A stretch of DNA of 64,000 bases from Clostridia bacterium (GTDB lineage: Bacteria > Bacillota > Clostridia > Christensenellales > Aristaeellaceae), in NCBI GenBank assembly GCA_017431005.1, contig JAFRLY010000045.1, positions 1 through 64,000 of the forward strand. Reading direction: 5' to 3'. Every line of letters starts with the position of its first letter. Positions within the stretch are counted from its first letter, which is position 1. The notes below the pieces were generated by a model, which saw nothing but the letters and a program-made list of their open reading frames with translations, had not been told where the DNA came from and did no database searches. Both the position numbers and the translations under genes were made by a program. Of this stretch, positions 15,050 to 23,929 are shown piece by piece.

Positions 15050-16678
15050 TTATAGGGCCGTTTTCCGGATTTCAAGCAGGGAAATACTGTGGACCGGAAC
15101 AGACAGGCTGATCTCCGTCCCGCCGTCCCGGACTTCAGCATTTTCCGGTGCGCAAAGAAGTTCCGGACCCGATCTGGCCAGGATGGCCGCCCGCTGCCTG
15201 TCATCCGGCCATTCCGGTTTCCCCTGGCGTTCCCATTCAGTGCAGGCATTGGAGTGCTCACGGTCGATCCGGTACTGCGTGACAGTGACCCGGCCTTCCA
15301 TGGGCAGGTTTGACAGATTCAGTGAAAGGTCAAAGCTGTCCTTCCGGTCCCAGTCATCATGATGGCAGTATACCAGCACCTGCAGGCAGTTTTCATTGTC
15401 GCAGACTGCCCAGCCGTCGATCTCCGGTTCCGAATCAGGCAGGCCCTTTTCCCTGGAGCAGCAAAACGCCACCTGCTGTGTTCCGAGGCGGGCAAATATC
15501 CGGAACAGATTGAGTATTGCCTTGTCGATTCCCTGTGTGGAGAGCGAACGGGTTCCCTCAAAGCACCGTTCTCCCTCAAACATGAACGCCCAGGTGAGCG
15601 GCCTGAGATCCATGTTCAGTTTTCCGGCCAGGTCAAACAGATTTTTAAAGGCGGACATCACCCAGGATGCATAATATTCAGTATTTCTGAAATTCAGGTT
15701 GAAGTTGTCGAACCGGCCTCCGGCAGCCCAGCCGTCAGGATCGGCTTCCGAAAGCACGCATTCCAGATCGCCGTATCCGTATTCCCGGATGATCCGGGTC
15801 TGTGTTTCCACATTGGCCAGGAAGGTCCGGACTGAAGGCAGCTGCTTTTCCGCCAGCGCATCGGACCTGTAATTTCCTCCTTTTGTGTGGAAGGACGTGA
15901 AATCAAGCCGGGTGCCTGTTTTTCCGGAATAGTAATTGACTCCGCTGCGGGTATGCGCCAGAAAGGTGCGCAGGAAACGGCTGGCATTCCCTTCCGGGTT
16001 GTCAGTGCCTGTAGTCGCAGGTCCGCCGAAACGGGCGGAGGGAATCGCCTGATGCAGGGCAGCTTCTGTATAGTCAAACAGTTTGCAGTATTCTTCGGGT
16101 GTTCCGTGCCAGTAAAAAATATCAGGCTCATTCCACATCTCGAAATACCATTTTTCGATTTCTTTCAGACCATACCTGTCAAGCAGGTGGACGGCCAGAT
16201 GATAAATCAGGTCGAACCACTTGCTGTAATCCCTGGGCGGCTGGCACCAGCCCCGCACCTGATATTCGGAAACAGAGCTGTAGCCTGCCGTGTATGCTGT
16301 GCCGTTTTCCGCTTCCCTGGGATCAGCCAGATCCTTGGGCATGAATCCCAGCTCAAAAAAGGGAATGCAGTTGTTCTGCAGCCAGATATCAATGATCCGG
16401 TCAATGGTTTCATAATCATAGACAGGATTTCCGTCCCGGTCTTCCCTGTAAACATTCGTGGAGCCCCATTTGTAGAAGCCATGGCAGATTCCGGTGCACA
16501 GCATATGATGCGCCCGGATATAGTACGGCTTCTCAAGAGATCCGATTTTTCCGATCAGGGCGCGTCCACCCGGGGAATGGGTGTAGTTGCATTCATCATA
16601 ACCGATATAATTCCAGCGATGCTCCAGCTTCCCCGTCCGGCGGGAAGCGTCGACTGAGATCTGAATTTTATCGCTCAT
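15050..16678 (-). CDS. GH39-type glycoside hydrolase, probable beta-xylosidase
   Basis: 542 residues with no signal peptide, so it acts on imported oligosaccharides. The TIM-barrel signs of GH39 are present: an N-terminal HHMLCTGICHGFYKWGSTN segment, the acid/base Glu 184 in FEMWNEPD, and the nucleophile Glu 311 in LSEADPDGW. A beta-sandwich occupies the C-terminal 130 residues. GH39 enzymes release xylose from xylo-oligosaccharides or act on iduronides; the xylan context (divergent feruloyl esterase) favours xylosidase. The ribosome binding site is AGGAGAG and an AEC transporter gene follows. Confidence 0.8.
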   Translation of the reverse strand: MSDKIQISVDASRRTGKLEHRWNYIGYDECNYTHSPGGRALIGKIGSLEKPYYIRAHHMLCTGICHGFYKWGSTNVYREDRDGNPVYDYETIDRIIDIWLQNNCIPFFELGFMPKDLADPREAENGTAYTAGYSSVSEYQVRGWCQPPRDYSKWFDLIYHLAVHLLDRYGLKEIEKWYFEMWNEPDIFYWHGTPEEYCKLFDYTEAALHQAIPSARFGGPATTGTDNPEGNASRFLRTFLAHTRSGVNYYSGKTGTRLDFTSFHTKGGNYRSDALAEKQLPSVRTFLANVETQTRIIREYGYGDLECVLSEADPDGWAAGGRFDNFNLNFRNTEYYASWVMSAFKNLFDLAGKLNMDLRPLTWAFMFEGERCFEGTRSLSTQGIDKAILNLFRIFARLGTQQVAFCCSREKGLPDSEPEIDGWAVCDNENCLQVLVYCHHDDWDRKDSFDLSLNLSNLPMEGRVTVTQYRIDREHSNACTEWERQGKPEWPDDRQRAAILARSGPELLCAPENAEVRDGGTEISLSVPVHSISLLEIRKTAL

Positions 16679-16707
16679 CTTTTTTCTCTCCTGTTTTTGC
16701 TGCCCTA

Positions 16708-16736
16708 ACCATATACGATCGTTTTCCTTCCGTCAA
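16708..16736 (-). promoter_or_regulatory. Predicted sigma-A promoter for the GH39-AEC operon
   Basis: On the minus strand TTGACG, 17-base spacer, TATGGT, 30 bases before the GH39 ATG. Confidence 0.65.
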
Positions 16737-16846
16737 CAAAAATTTCGCTTCCTCTGCCGTCTGCAGCACCACCGCTGACGGCATGTTTTTGCCGGATGGA
16801 CACATTTCACGCACTCTGATAAAATATCCTCAGCAGAAGAGGAATC

Positions 16847-16872
16847 CTGCGCCGGGGATAATCCCCGCGCAG
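16847..16872 (+). other. Hairpin in the esterase 5' leader
   Basis: CTGCGC-C-GGGGA pairs with TCCCCGCGCAG around a three-base loop with one bulged C. No U-run follows, so it is more likely an mRNA-stability or operator element than a terminator. Confidence 0.5.
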
Positions 16873-16931
16873 CAGTATGCCGGTTTACAGAAACAGCTGA
16901 AAAGGAACAGATAAGAACGGAGGACGCACAG

Positions 16932-17690
16932 ATGTATATTCTGGATGACGGAATCAGACTGAACGCGAAGCTTGACATGCCCGCCGCGCACGGTGAAAAG
17001 TGCCCGCTGGTCATTGTTATCCACGGCTTTACCGGACACATGGAGGAACGGCACATTGTCGCGGTCTCCCGGGCGCTGAACGAAATCGGGTTTGCCACGC
17101 TGCGCGTGGATATGTACGGGCACGGAAACAGCGACGGAAAATTCGAGAATCACACCTTATACAAATGGCTGACTAACGCGCTGACTGTGATTGATTATGC
17201 CAGAAGCCTTGATTTCGTCACGGACATCTGGCTCTGCGGGCACTCGCAGGGCGGAATGACCGTCATGCTGGCCGGAGCGATGAAGCACGATGTCGTCAGG
17301 GGACTGATTCCGCTTTCCCCCGCCTGGATGATTCCGGAAGGCGCAAGAAACGGAACGCTGCTGGGGCAGAATTTCGATCCGGATCATATTCCGGATGTGC
17401 TCCCGGCCTGGGGAGACCGCGGTCTCGGCGGGAATTATGTCCGTGTGGCACAGACGATTCACGTGGAGGAAGCGATTGACCGCTATACCGGGCCCGTGCT
17501 GATTGTGCACGGGGATCAGGATGAAGCCGTGCCGGTGGAATACGGTATCCGGGCAGCGGAAAGATACAGGAACTGCAGGCTGGTGCTGATCCCCGGAGAC
17601 ACGCATTGCTACGATTATCATCTGGACCAGGTGCTGAATGCCGTAAAGGAATGGATGCGCGGAGCGGCGGCCAGCCGCCCGGAATCCTGA
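16932..17690 (+). CDS. Feruloyl/cinnamoyl esterase of the Est1E type
   Basis: 252 residues, alpha/beta hydrolase fold. The triad is visible: Ser 105 in CGHSQGG, Asp 197 in HGDQDEAVP and His 225 in PGDTHCY; the oxyanion motif is HGFTG at 31-35. These positions and the surrounding sequence (LRVDMYGHGNSDGKFENHTL) agree with my memory of the rumen enzyme Est1E of Butyrivibrio proteoclasticus. Such enzymes remove ferulate and p-coumarate from arabinoxylan side chains. No signal peptide, so it acts on imported feruloylated oligosaccharides. It is divergent from the GH39 operon. Confidence 0.9.
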   Translation: MYILDDGIRLNAKLDMPAAHGEKCPLVIVIHGFTGHMEERHIVAVSRALNEIGFATLRVDMYGHGNSDGKFENHTLYKWLTNALTVIDYARSLDFVTDIWLCGHSQGGMTVMLAGAMKHDVVRGLIPLSPAWMIPEGARNGTLLGQNFDPDHIPDVLPAWGDRGLGGNYVRVAQTIHVEEAIDRYTGPVLIVHGDQDEAVPVEYGIRAAERYRNCRLVLIPGDTHCYDYHLDQVLNAVKEWMRGAAASRPES

Positions 17691-17747
17691 CAGCAGCAGC
17701 GCAGGCTCATTAAAGGGTATAGCCGGAAAGAGAGATCGGACGCATTC

Positions 17748-18347
17748 ATGAAAATATATGATATTTCACAGGAGGTATTCGGGTGCGGGGTTTATCCCGG
17801 GGATCCGAAGCCGGAAAGAAATGTCCTGCTGAAGATGAGCGACGGCTCCGGATACAATCTGAGCGCGTTCAGCATGTGCGCCCATAACGGTACCCACGTG
17901 GATGCGCCGCTGCATTTTATTGACAGGGGAAAAAGCGTGGACCAGGTTCAGCTGGATCATTACATCGGGTTCGCGTATGTCGCTGTTCATCACGGTCTTA
18001 TTCTGGCCGCCGATGCGGAACGGATTCTGGAGAAAGCCGGAAAGTGCAGCCCTGAAGCTGCGGAAAGAATACTGGTGAAAGGCCGGGCGACGGTTACGGC
18101 GGAAGCAGCTGAGGTATTTGCCGCCAAAAAGATCTGGCTTTTCGGAAACGAGTCACAGACAGTCGGCCCGGAAGACGCACCGATGAAGGTGCATCAGATT
18201 ATGCTTGGTGCGGAGATTGTCCTGCTGGAGGGCATCAGGCTTTCAGCGGTGGAGGAAGGCGTGTACTTTCTGCATGCCGCGCCGCTGAATCTCGGCGGAG
18301 CGGAAGGCGCGCCCTGCCGCGCGACGCTGATCCGCCCTGATCTGTAA
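17748..18347 (+). CDS. Cyclase/kynurenine-formamidase-family metal hydrolase
   Basis: 199 residues with the cyclase-family signature HNGTHVDAPLHF near residues 45-56 and a VHQIMLGAEIVLLEGIRL segment near the end. Members hydrolyse formylkynurenine, isatin or related amides using divalent metal. No tryptophan genes are nearby, so the substrate is open. It begins 57 bases after the esterase and is followed within 25 bases by the MGMT-like gene. Confidence 0.85.
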   Translation: MKIYDISQEVFGCGVYPGDPKPERNVLLKMSDGSGYNLSAFSMCAHNGTHVDAPLHFIDRGKSVDQVQLDHYIGFAYVAVHHGLILAADAERILEKAGKCSPEAAERILVKGRATVTAEAAEVFAAKKIWLFGNESQTVGPEDAPMKVHQIMLGAEIVLLEGIRLSAVEEGVYFLHAAPLNLGGAEGAPCRATLIRPDL

Positions 18348-18372
18348 TTCTTTGTCAGAGGAAAGCTGCCGG

Positions 18373-18681
18373 ATGAAAAATATCCTGAATACAGACCTGA
18401 TTTATGAAGTGCTCTCCGTTGTGGAAGAAATTCCGGAGGGGCATGTGGCTACCTACGGCCAGATTGCCCGGCTGATCGGGCGGGACAGGAATGCGAGGCT
18501 GGTCGGAAAAATCCTGAGCATGTCCGAATATTACGGAAGCTACCCCTGTCACCGTGTAGTAAACCATGCCGGAAGAACCGCTCCCGGATTTTACGATCAG
18601 AGACGGCTGCTGGAAGCGGAAGGTGTCGGATTCGGCGTGAACGGGTGCGTTGACCTGAAGAAATTTCAATGGGATTGCTGA
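18373..18681 (+). CDS. MGMT-family (Ada C-terminal-like) DNA-binding protein
   Basis: 102 residues from ATG 18373 with AGAGGAAA upstream. The active-site motif YPCHRVV keeps the alkyl-acceptor Cys, unlike alkyltransferase-like proteins that have Trp there. EGHVATYGQIARLIG is the helix-turn-helix that reads DNA. It is only the C-terminal domain, shorter than a full O6-methylguanine methyltransferase, and like the short MGMT-fold proteins seen in many Clostridia. It probably reverses or flags O6-alkylguanine damage. Confidence 0.85.
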   Translation: MKNILNTDLIYEVLSVVEEIPEGHVATYGQIARLIGRDRNARLVGKILSMSEYYGSYPCHRVVNHAGRTAPGFYDQRRLLEAEGVGFGVNGCVDLKKFQWDC

Positions 18682-18716
18682 CGCTGCGCAGAACTGCAGC
18701 AGCAACTGCGGGTTGC

Positions 18717-18745
18717 TTGTGCTGCTGATTCCGGTGTACTACAAT
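18717..18745 (+). promoter_or_regulatory. Predicted sigma-A promoter for the XRE/zinc-ribbon gene
   Basis: TTGTGC, 17-base spacer, TACAAT, 32 bases before the ATG. The -35 overlaps a small AGCAAC/GTTGCT stem that may end the upstream transcript. Confidence 0.5.
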
Positions 18746-18777
18746 GAACCTGAGAACAGCGACAGGAGGTATCCGCA

Positions 18778-19542
18778 ATGAATACACAGGATGTCATTCA
18801 CAGGCTCAGAACACAGAAAGGGCTTTCGCAGGACGAACTGGCTGAGAAGGTGTTTGTCACCCGTCAGGCAGTATCCCGCTGGGAAACCGGTGAAACTGTG
18901 CCGGGCACGGAGACGCTGAAGCTCCTTTCCAGTCTTTTCAACGTTTCCATCAACACCCTCCTAGGATCGCCGCAGCAGCTGATCTGTCAGTGCTGCGGCA
19001 TGCCGCTGACGGATGAAATTCTCAGCAGGAACAGGGACGGCACTATCAACGAAGAATATTGTCAGTGGTGTTTTGCCGACGGAACCTACACCTACAGCAG
19101 CATGGACGATCTGATGGATGTCTGCGTGGGAAATATGGTCAGTGAAAGCGTCACTGAGGAACAGGCCCGGTCTTATCTGAAGCAGATGCTGCCGAAACTG
19201 GATTACTGGAAACGCTACGAGGAGCTCAGCGATAACGGCCAGTTTGAAGCTTTTAAAAAGCAGCTGATTGACGAAATCAACGGTCTGCATATTGAGGGGC
19301 TGCCCAGGGTTGAGAAACTGTATGCTCTCGTCGGAAAGGATGTCAACCTTGCGTATCGCCTTCCCGGAGGAGTGGAAGTGAAGTTTCTGGACGATCGGAC
19401 ATCCTATCTGGGAAATCAGCTCGAATCCGTGTTCGGCGGCGACAGATGCTTCGGGGTGCTGGCCTGCATGGATTTCATTCTGATCAGTACCTACGGAAAG
19501 GACGGCGCTGATCCGGAGCTTGTTCTTTACCGGAAAAGATAA
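18778..19542 (+). CDS. XRE regulator with zinc-ribbon and C-terminal sensor-like domain
   Basis: 254 residues from ATG 18778, AGGAGG upstream. Residues 1-62 form an XRE helix-turn-helix (LSQDELAEKVFVTRQAVSRW). Residues 70-105 are a four-Cys ribbon, CQCCGMPL then EEYCQWCFADG, of the putative zinc-ribbon group. The C-terminal part (about 165-254) has SYLGNQLESVFGG and LACMDFILISTYGKDG, which I do not recognise. The combination suggests a metal- or redox-modulated regulator. The neighbours give no clear target. Confidence 0.75.
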   Translation: MNTQDVIHRLRTQKGLSQDELAEKVFVTRQAVSRWETGETVPGTETLKLLSSLFNVSINTLLGSPQQLICQCCGMPLTDEILSRNRDGTINEEYCQWCFADGTYTYSSMDDLMDVCVGNMVSESVTEEQARSYLKQMLPKLDYWKRYEELSDNGQFEAFKKQLIDEINGLHIEGLPRVEKLYALVGKDVNLAYRLPGGVEVKFLDDRTSYLGNQLESVFGGDRCFGVLACMDFILISTYGKDGADPELVLYRKR

Positions 19543-19684
19543 ATACAGGCCGGGCCGTGCTTCCGGAGCGGAAGCGGATCGGGCAGGCAGGAGGAGACAG
19601 CAGGCGCTGTCTCCTCTTTTCATTATCTGTTCAGGCCGGACGGTTCCGCTTTCGTCATCCCGCACCCGCGCCGCATTTACTCTG

Positions 19685-19713
19685 TTGTGGGACCTTCCGG
19701 TATATGATATATT
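19685..19713 (+). promoter_or_regulatory. Predicted sigma-A promoter for the methyltransferase gene
   Basis: TTGTGG, 17-base spacer, TATATT, in a locally AT-rich stretch 34 bases before the ATG. Confidence 0.55.
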
Positions 19714-19746
19714 ATTTTCAGTCAAAAAAAACGGAGAAGCTGACAA

Positions 19747-20505
19747 ATGAAAGAATACAGCGAACAGCATAAGAAGGCATGGGAGTTTGACGCGTATGCC
19801 TTCTGGGTCAGACAGAACGGTACACCCGAAGAGCGGGCAAGGGAGGATATCGGCAATCCGCGGAAAATGCTGAAGCGGTACGCGGACTACTTTGAACATT
19901 TCGCAGGCGTCAGAGTCGCCAACATCTGCGGATCCTGCGGAAAGAAAGCCATCCCTCTGGCGCTGCTCGGCGCGCAGGTCACGGTGTTTGACATTTCCGA
20001 GGACAACAGGCGGTACGCGATGGAAACCGCGGAGGCGGCCCATGTCAGTCTTGCGTACGAAGTTTGCGATATTCTGGAGATCGACCTCGGAAAATACGCG
20101 GGGTTCTTTGATGTGGTTTTTATGGAGGGCGGTATCCTGCATTATTTCCATGACATTGATGAATTCATGCGGATCATGTATGCCCTTCTGAAGCCCGGCG
20201 GAAAAATGATCTGCAGCGATTTCCATCCCTTCACCAAGATCATGGATTCCCTGAACCTGGAAAGGCCTGTGATGTCTTATTTCTCAACTGAAATCTGTGA
20301 AGGTGAAATGGCACACGCCAGGTTTTATGATGAAGAAACCCGGAAGCGTTTCCCAAAGTGCAGCTACAGAAGATATACAATCAGCGAGATCCTCAACGCA
20401 ATCATCGGGAACGGATTCCGCCTGGAGCGGTTCGATGAGCATCCTTCCTGGGAAAACAGCAGCCTGCCGGGTGAATTCACGGCCGTCGCCGTCAGGACAG
20501 AATAA
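19747..20505 (+). CDS. Class I SAM-dependent methyltransferase
   Basis: 252 residues. Motif I is VANICGSCGKKAIPLALLGA with the following acidic VTVFDIS; motif post-II/III includes FFDVVFMEGGILHYF; motif IV is LKPGGKMICSDFHPF. A C-terminal cap (about 170-230) carries SYFSTEICEGEMAHARF. The acceptor is unknown. It is followed after 50 bases by the Eis-like acetyltransferase and then the NTF2-like gene, all plus strand, which may be one transcript. Confidence 0.85.
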   Translation: MKEYSEQHKKAWEFDAYAFWVRQNGTPEERAREDIGNPRKMLKRYADYFEHFAGVRVANICGSCGKKAIPLALLGAQVTVFDISEDNRRYAMETAEAAHVSLAYEVCDILEIDLGKYAGFFDVVFMEGGILHYFHDIDEFMRIMYALLKPGGKMICSDFHPFTKIMDSLNLERPVMSYFSTEICEGEMAHARFYDEETRKRFPKCSYRRYTISEILNAIIGNGFRLERFDEHPSWENSSLPGEFTAVAVRTE

Positions 20506-20555
20506 GCAAAGCCTTTCTGTGAAAAGCAGCCTTTGCAAACGGAGGTACAGAACAA

Positions 20556-21731
20556 ATGGAAGTACGCAAGCTGACAGAAAAAGAGCATTTTGAGGCGGAT
20601 CTGATCTCCTGTATCGCGTTCCATATGCGCATGGAAAATCCGGAAAAAGCCCGGGAAGAGAGCGAAAAACTGAAAACAGAGGATTGGGGCGCATTTGACG
20701 AGCGCGGAAAGCTTATGGCCCGGATCCTGAATTACCGTTTTAATACCTGGCTGGACGGTCAGCCGGTCGTCAGCGGAGGAATCGGCGGCGTATCCACCTT
20801 GCCGGAATACCGGAACAGCGGCGCAATCCGGGAGATTTTCAGGAAGCTGATCCCGGAAGCCCGGCGGAACGGGGAAATCATCTCCACGCTCTATCCGTTT
20901 AATCACGCGTTTTACCGCAAGTTTGGATATGAAACCGCCTGCTGGCGGAATGATTATGAATTCGCTCCCGCCGTACTGAAGGAATACCGTTTCGGCGGCA
21001 CCGCAGAGCTGTGGAAACCGGGAGATCCGGTCAGCGAGTATACCGCGTTGTATAACCGTTTCGCCAGGGACTTCAACCTTGCCATGCGCCGCGACGACGA
21101 AATGATGCTGGAGGGTCACCTGAAGGGTGAATATTACAGAGACCGGAAATTCGGCTATCTGCTGCGGGAAAACGGGATCCCTGTCGCATACCTGATCTTC
21201 AAGGACATCCGCCATGACCCAATGGCAATCCTGTCCGTGGAGGATCTGGCCTGGGACGGCCGGGCTGGCATGAACGCGCTGCTTGGTTTTCTGGCCCGCT
21301 TCACTGCCGACTACGGGACGGTCAGGCTGTTCCTGCCCGCGTGTCTGGAGCTGTTTTCCTTTATCCGGTGCCCGCAGTCCTATGATATCAGCCAGACGGT
21401 CGGGCACGGCTACATGATCCGGGCCGTCAATGTGCAGCGTCTGCTGGAAATTATCCGGAAGCCGGATCGCTGCAGCTTTATCATCCGGGTTGAAGGTGAT
21501 GAGTTTATCGCGGATAACAACGGAACCTGGGAGGTCTGTGGAAAGGAAGCGGTCCGGACGGACAAGGCGCCGGACCTCACAGTATCCGTTCAGGCATTCG
21601 GCCAGCTGGCCGCCGGCTGTGCAAGCCTGTCGGAAGCCGTATACCGGCCGGATGTGACCGTGGCGGACAACAGGGATATTCTGGAAAGGATATTCGTCCG
21701 CAAGCCTGTTCTGGTGGAGGATCATTTCTGA
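20556..21731 (+). CDS. Eis-like GNAT acetyltransferase (GNAT-GNAT-SCP2 architecture)
   Basis: 391 residues, the length of Eis-type enzymes. The first GNAT domain has the acyl-CoA stretch GVSTLPEYRNSGAIREIFRK and YPFNHAFYRKFGYE. A second GNAT-like region covers about 150-290, and the C-terminal 100 residues resemble a sterol-carrier-like fold (FIIRVEGDEFIADNNGTWEV) ending in a Phe C-terminus, VEDHF. Eis proteins acetylate several amines of aminoglycosides and lysines of proteins or peptides. The ribosome binding site is GGAGG. Confidence 0.88.
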   Translation: MEVRKLTEKEHFEADLISCIAFHMRMENPEKAREESEKLKTEDWGAFDERGKLMARILNYRFNTWLDGQPVVSGGIGGVSTLPEYRNSGAIREIFRKLIPEARRNGEIISTLYPFNHAFYRKFGYETACWRNDYEFAPAVLKEYRFGGTAELWKPGDPVSEYTALYNRFARDFNLAMRRDDEMMLEGHLKGEYYRDRKFGYLLRENGIPVAYLIFKDIRHDPMAILSVEDLAWDGRAGMNALLGFLARFTADYGTVRLFLPACLELFSFIRCPQSYDISQTVGHGYMIRAVNVQRLLEIIRKPDRCSFIIRVEGDEFIADNNGTWEVCGKEAVRTDKAPDLTVSVQAFGQLAAGCASLSEAVYRPDVTVADNRDILERIFVRKPVLVEDHF

Positions 21732-21764
21732 CAGCAGGAATCCGTGCAGAAAGAGGTGCATTGT

Positions 21765-22757
21765 ATGGAAATCAGAAAAAGAGCTGAACTGGACGCGCTG
21801 TATCCGGAACCGCAGGAAGGTATTATTTACGATTCTCCGGAGCTTCTGATGATGAAGCACATCGCCGGAAACAATATCCGGGGCGTCATGGATCTGTTCC
21901 GGGACAGGCGGCAGTTTTCTGACGCTCCGCCGGCTGTGGACACTCCCTACGGCAGATTTGAGGGAAAGGAGCAGATCCGTGCCTTCGCGGAGGGGTTTAT
22001 CGCCCGTTTCGAAGCGGACGGCCTGAGCATTGTCCCGAAGTTCCAGACCCGGAGCGGCGGCCGTTCCGTAACGGAAATGGTACTGAATTTCGAGGTCGAG
22101 GGGATGATTGATCAGACCCCGATGTTTGTTGTTGCCGATCTTGGCAGCCGGGGAACACTGGAGGAGGTGCGCATGTACTGCCACAGCAGCTTTGTTCCCC
22201 ATCTGACGCCGTACCGGAAACCCCTGTTTGTCCCGGCGCATCTGGAGATGGGTGATCCCGGGCTGATGACAGGCGCGGTGCGGGAGTATTACACCGCGCT
22301 GCATCATGTCCCCCGGGTGGATGTGGACCGGATTGTGCGGTGCATGCACCCGGACTGTGTTTTCGGCGGCTATGCGCTGTATCATGGCCAGGAGCCTGAA
22401 AAGGGGCTCGAAGCCATGCGCAGGGTATACACCCGTATGGCAACCTATATTCCCGAAAAAGTCGGTATGCGCTATGAGACACTGATCGACGACGGTGTGA
22501 CCGGCGTTATTGAATGGGTGCATGTGATTTCAGACCTGGGCCGGAAGGACCTGGGGCGGATCGCCATGTCCGGTATTGCCGCCTACATGCGGGGAGACGA
22601 CGGCCGGCTGATCAGCATCCGCATCAGCGATTACGCCGGCATGGAAAAGCAGATCGACTGGGACCAGGCGGGCATTACGGAGGAGGAAGCCAAAAAGGTC
22701 AATGCTGTCACCTGCTTTCCTGCCGGTGTCGGCCGCAAGCTTCAGGAAATGCTGTAG
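21765..22757 (+). CDS. Tandem NTF2/SnoaL-like domain protein
   Basis: 330 residues from ATG 21765. Two cone-shaped NTF2-like modules can be seen: ADGLSIVPKFQTRSGGRSVT with EMVLNFEVEG in the first half, and VREYYTALHHVPRVDVDRIV with DGVTGVIEWVHVISDLGRKD in the second. NTF2-like domains bind or isomerise small ligands, or serve as stress partners. No catalytic residues can be assigned. It sits between the Eis-like and dus genes and its function is unknown. Confidence 0.6.
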   Translation: MEIRKRAELDALYPEPQEGIIYDSPELLMMKHIAGNNIRGVMDLFRDRRQFSDAPPAVDTPYGRFEGKEQIRAFAEGFIARFEADGLSIVPKFQTRSGGRSVTEMVLNFEVEGMIDQTPMFVVADLGSRGTLEEVRMYCHSSFVPHLTPYRKPLFVPAHLEMGDPGLMTGAVREYYTALHHVPRVDVDRIVRCMHPDCVFGGYALYHGQEPEKGLEAMRRVYTRMATYIPEKVGMRYETLIDDGVTGVIEWVHVISDLGRKDLGRIAMSGIAAYMRGDDGRLISIRISDYAGMEKQIDWDQAGITEEEAKKVNAVTCFPAGVGRKLQEML

Positions 22758-22813
22758 CCTTACACAGCGGAACATATGGAAATGCATGACAGGAACGGAG
22801 AAAAAAGCATCTC

Positions 22814-23758
22814 ATGAATCGTCCTGACAACATCAAGATCTACTTTGCGCCGATGGAAGGCATGACGGACGGAATTCTGCGGCGCGTGCATCACGAGATT
22901 TTCGGCGGTGCGGATGTATACTGCCTGCCGTTTCACAAGCTGACACAGTCCATGTCACTCACCGCGCGTGAAAAGCGGGATATTCTTCCGGAGGAGAACA
23001 GCGGCCTGAACGTTCTGCCGCAGGCACTGACCAGGGATCCCTCTCAGCTGCTTGCCTGGCTGGATTACGTGAAGGAGCAGGGCTACTCCTGCGCGGACCT
23101 GAATCTCGGATGTCCTTCCCCGACGGTCACAAAACGCGGGCGCGGCAGCGGCATGCTGCGGGATCCCGGATACCTGCTGTCTTTCCTGGATTATGTTTTT
23201 TCGCGTCCTCTGCCCGTCTCCCTCTCCGTCAAAACCCGGATCGGTTATGAGCAGGCGGAGGAATGGCCCAGGATTCTGAATATTCTGACTGAGTTTCCTT
23301 TTGAACATGCAGCAATCCATGTCAGAACCATGAAGGAACAGTATACCGGCGCGGTTCATCCGGAAGCCTTCGAAGCCGCCCTGCAGAAGCGAGGCATGCA
23401 TCCTGTTTATAACGGAGACCTGAAAACGCCTGCGGATGTCAGCGACCTGCTGGCCCGCTGTCCGGAAACGGAAGCTGTCATGATCGGCCGCGGATTCCTG
23501 GCTGATCCGTCGCTTGGCCGGCAGCTGCGCGGAGGAGCAAAAGCCTGCGAGGAAGAGCTGATCCGCTGGTACAGCGCGCTTTATGATGGATGGCGGCAAA
23601 GATTCGGGATAACCCAGGCGCTGGGCAGAATCAAGAAACTGATGGAATGGCCCGCCGGGGGCGACATCCGGCGCAGGAGGCTGCTGAGAAGAGCCGATGA
23701 CATCGGCAGCTGTATCCGTGCTGTTCTCGGAAAAGATGAGACCAGCCTGCCGGAATAG
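22814..23758 (+). CDS. dus: tRNA-dihydrouridine synthase
   Basis: 314 residues. FMN-binding TIM barrel with the Dus signature: YFAPMEGMTDGILR at the start, DLNLGCPSPTVTKRGRGSGM containing the catalytic Cys, the basic SVKTRIGYE strand, IHVRTMKEQYTG and AVMIGRGFLADP. Dus enzymes reduce uridines in tRNA D-loops with NADPH. Start ATG 22814 after GGAG; a terminator follows. The subfamily (A/B/C) cannot be set from the sequence alone. Confidence 0.92.
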   Translation: MNRPDNIKIYFAPMEGMTDGILRRVHHEIFGGADVYCLPFHKLTQSMSLTAREKRDILPEENSGLNVLPQALTRDPSQLLAWLDYVKEQGYSCADLNLGCPSPTVTKRGRGSGMLRDPGYLLSFLDYVFSRPLPVSLSVKTRIGYEQAEEWPRILNILTEFPFEHAAIHVRTMKEQYTGAVHPEAFEAALQKRGMHPVYNGDLKTPADVSDLLARCPETEAVMIGRGFLADPSLGRQLRGGAKACEEELIRWYSALYDGWRQRFGITQALGRIKKLMEWPAGGDIRRRRLLRRADDIGSCIRAVLGKDETSLPE

Positions 23759-23806
23759 CATGCCCGCAGACTGATGCATCTGTCTGGAATACATATCTGA
23801 TCCTTC

Positions 23807-23832
23807 GGCCCGGTAAAAAACCGGGCCCTTTC
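23807..23832 (+). terminator. Intrinsic terminator after dus
   Basis: Perfect eight-base stem GGCCCGGT/ACCGGGCC with an A5 loop, followed by CTTTCCTATT. Confidence 0.75.
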
Positions 23833-23852
23833 CTATTAATACTAATTTGGCC

Positions 23853-23880
23853 TTGTTTTTTCCGGATTTTACATTATAAT
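23853..23880 (+). promoter_or_regulatory. Predicted sigma-A promoter for the malate operon
   Basis: TTGTTT, 16-base spacer, perfect TATAAT, 49 bases before the malic enzyme start. Confidence 0.75.
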
Positions 23881-23929
23881 AGAAGTAACCGGGTATCATA
23901 CAAAAATACATGCGAAGGAGGAACCCCTG

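Noticed and set aside
18690-18722. Possible terminator after the MGMT-like gene
   Set aside because: The AGCAAC/GTTGCT stem is only six pairs and has a poor tail; it overlaps the next -35.
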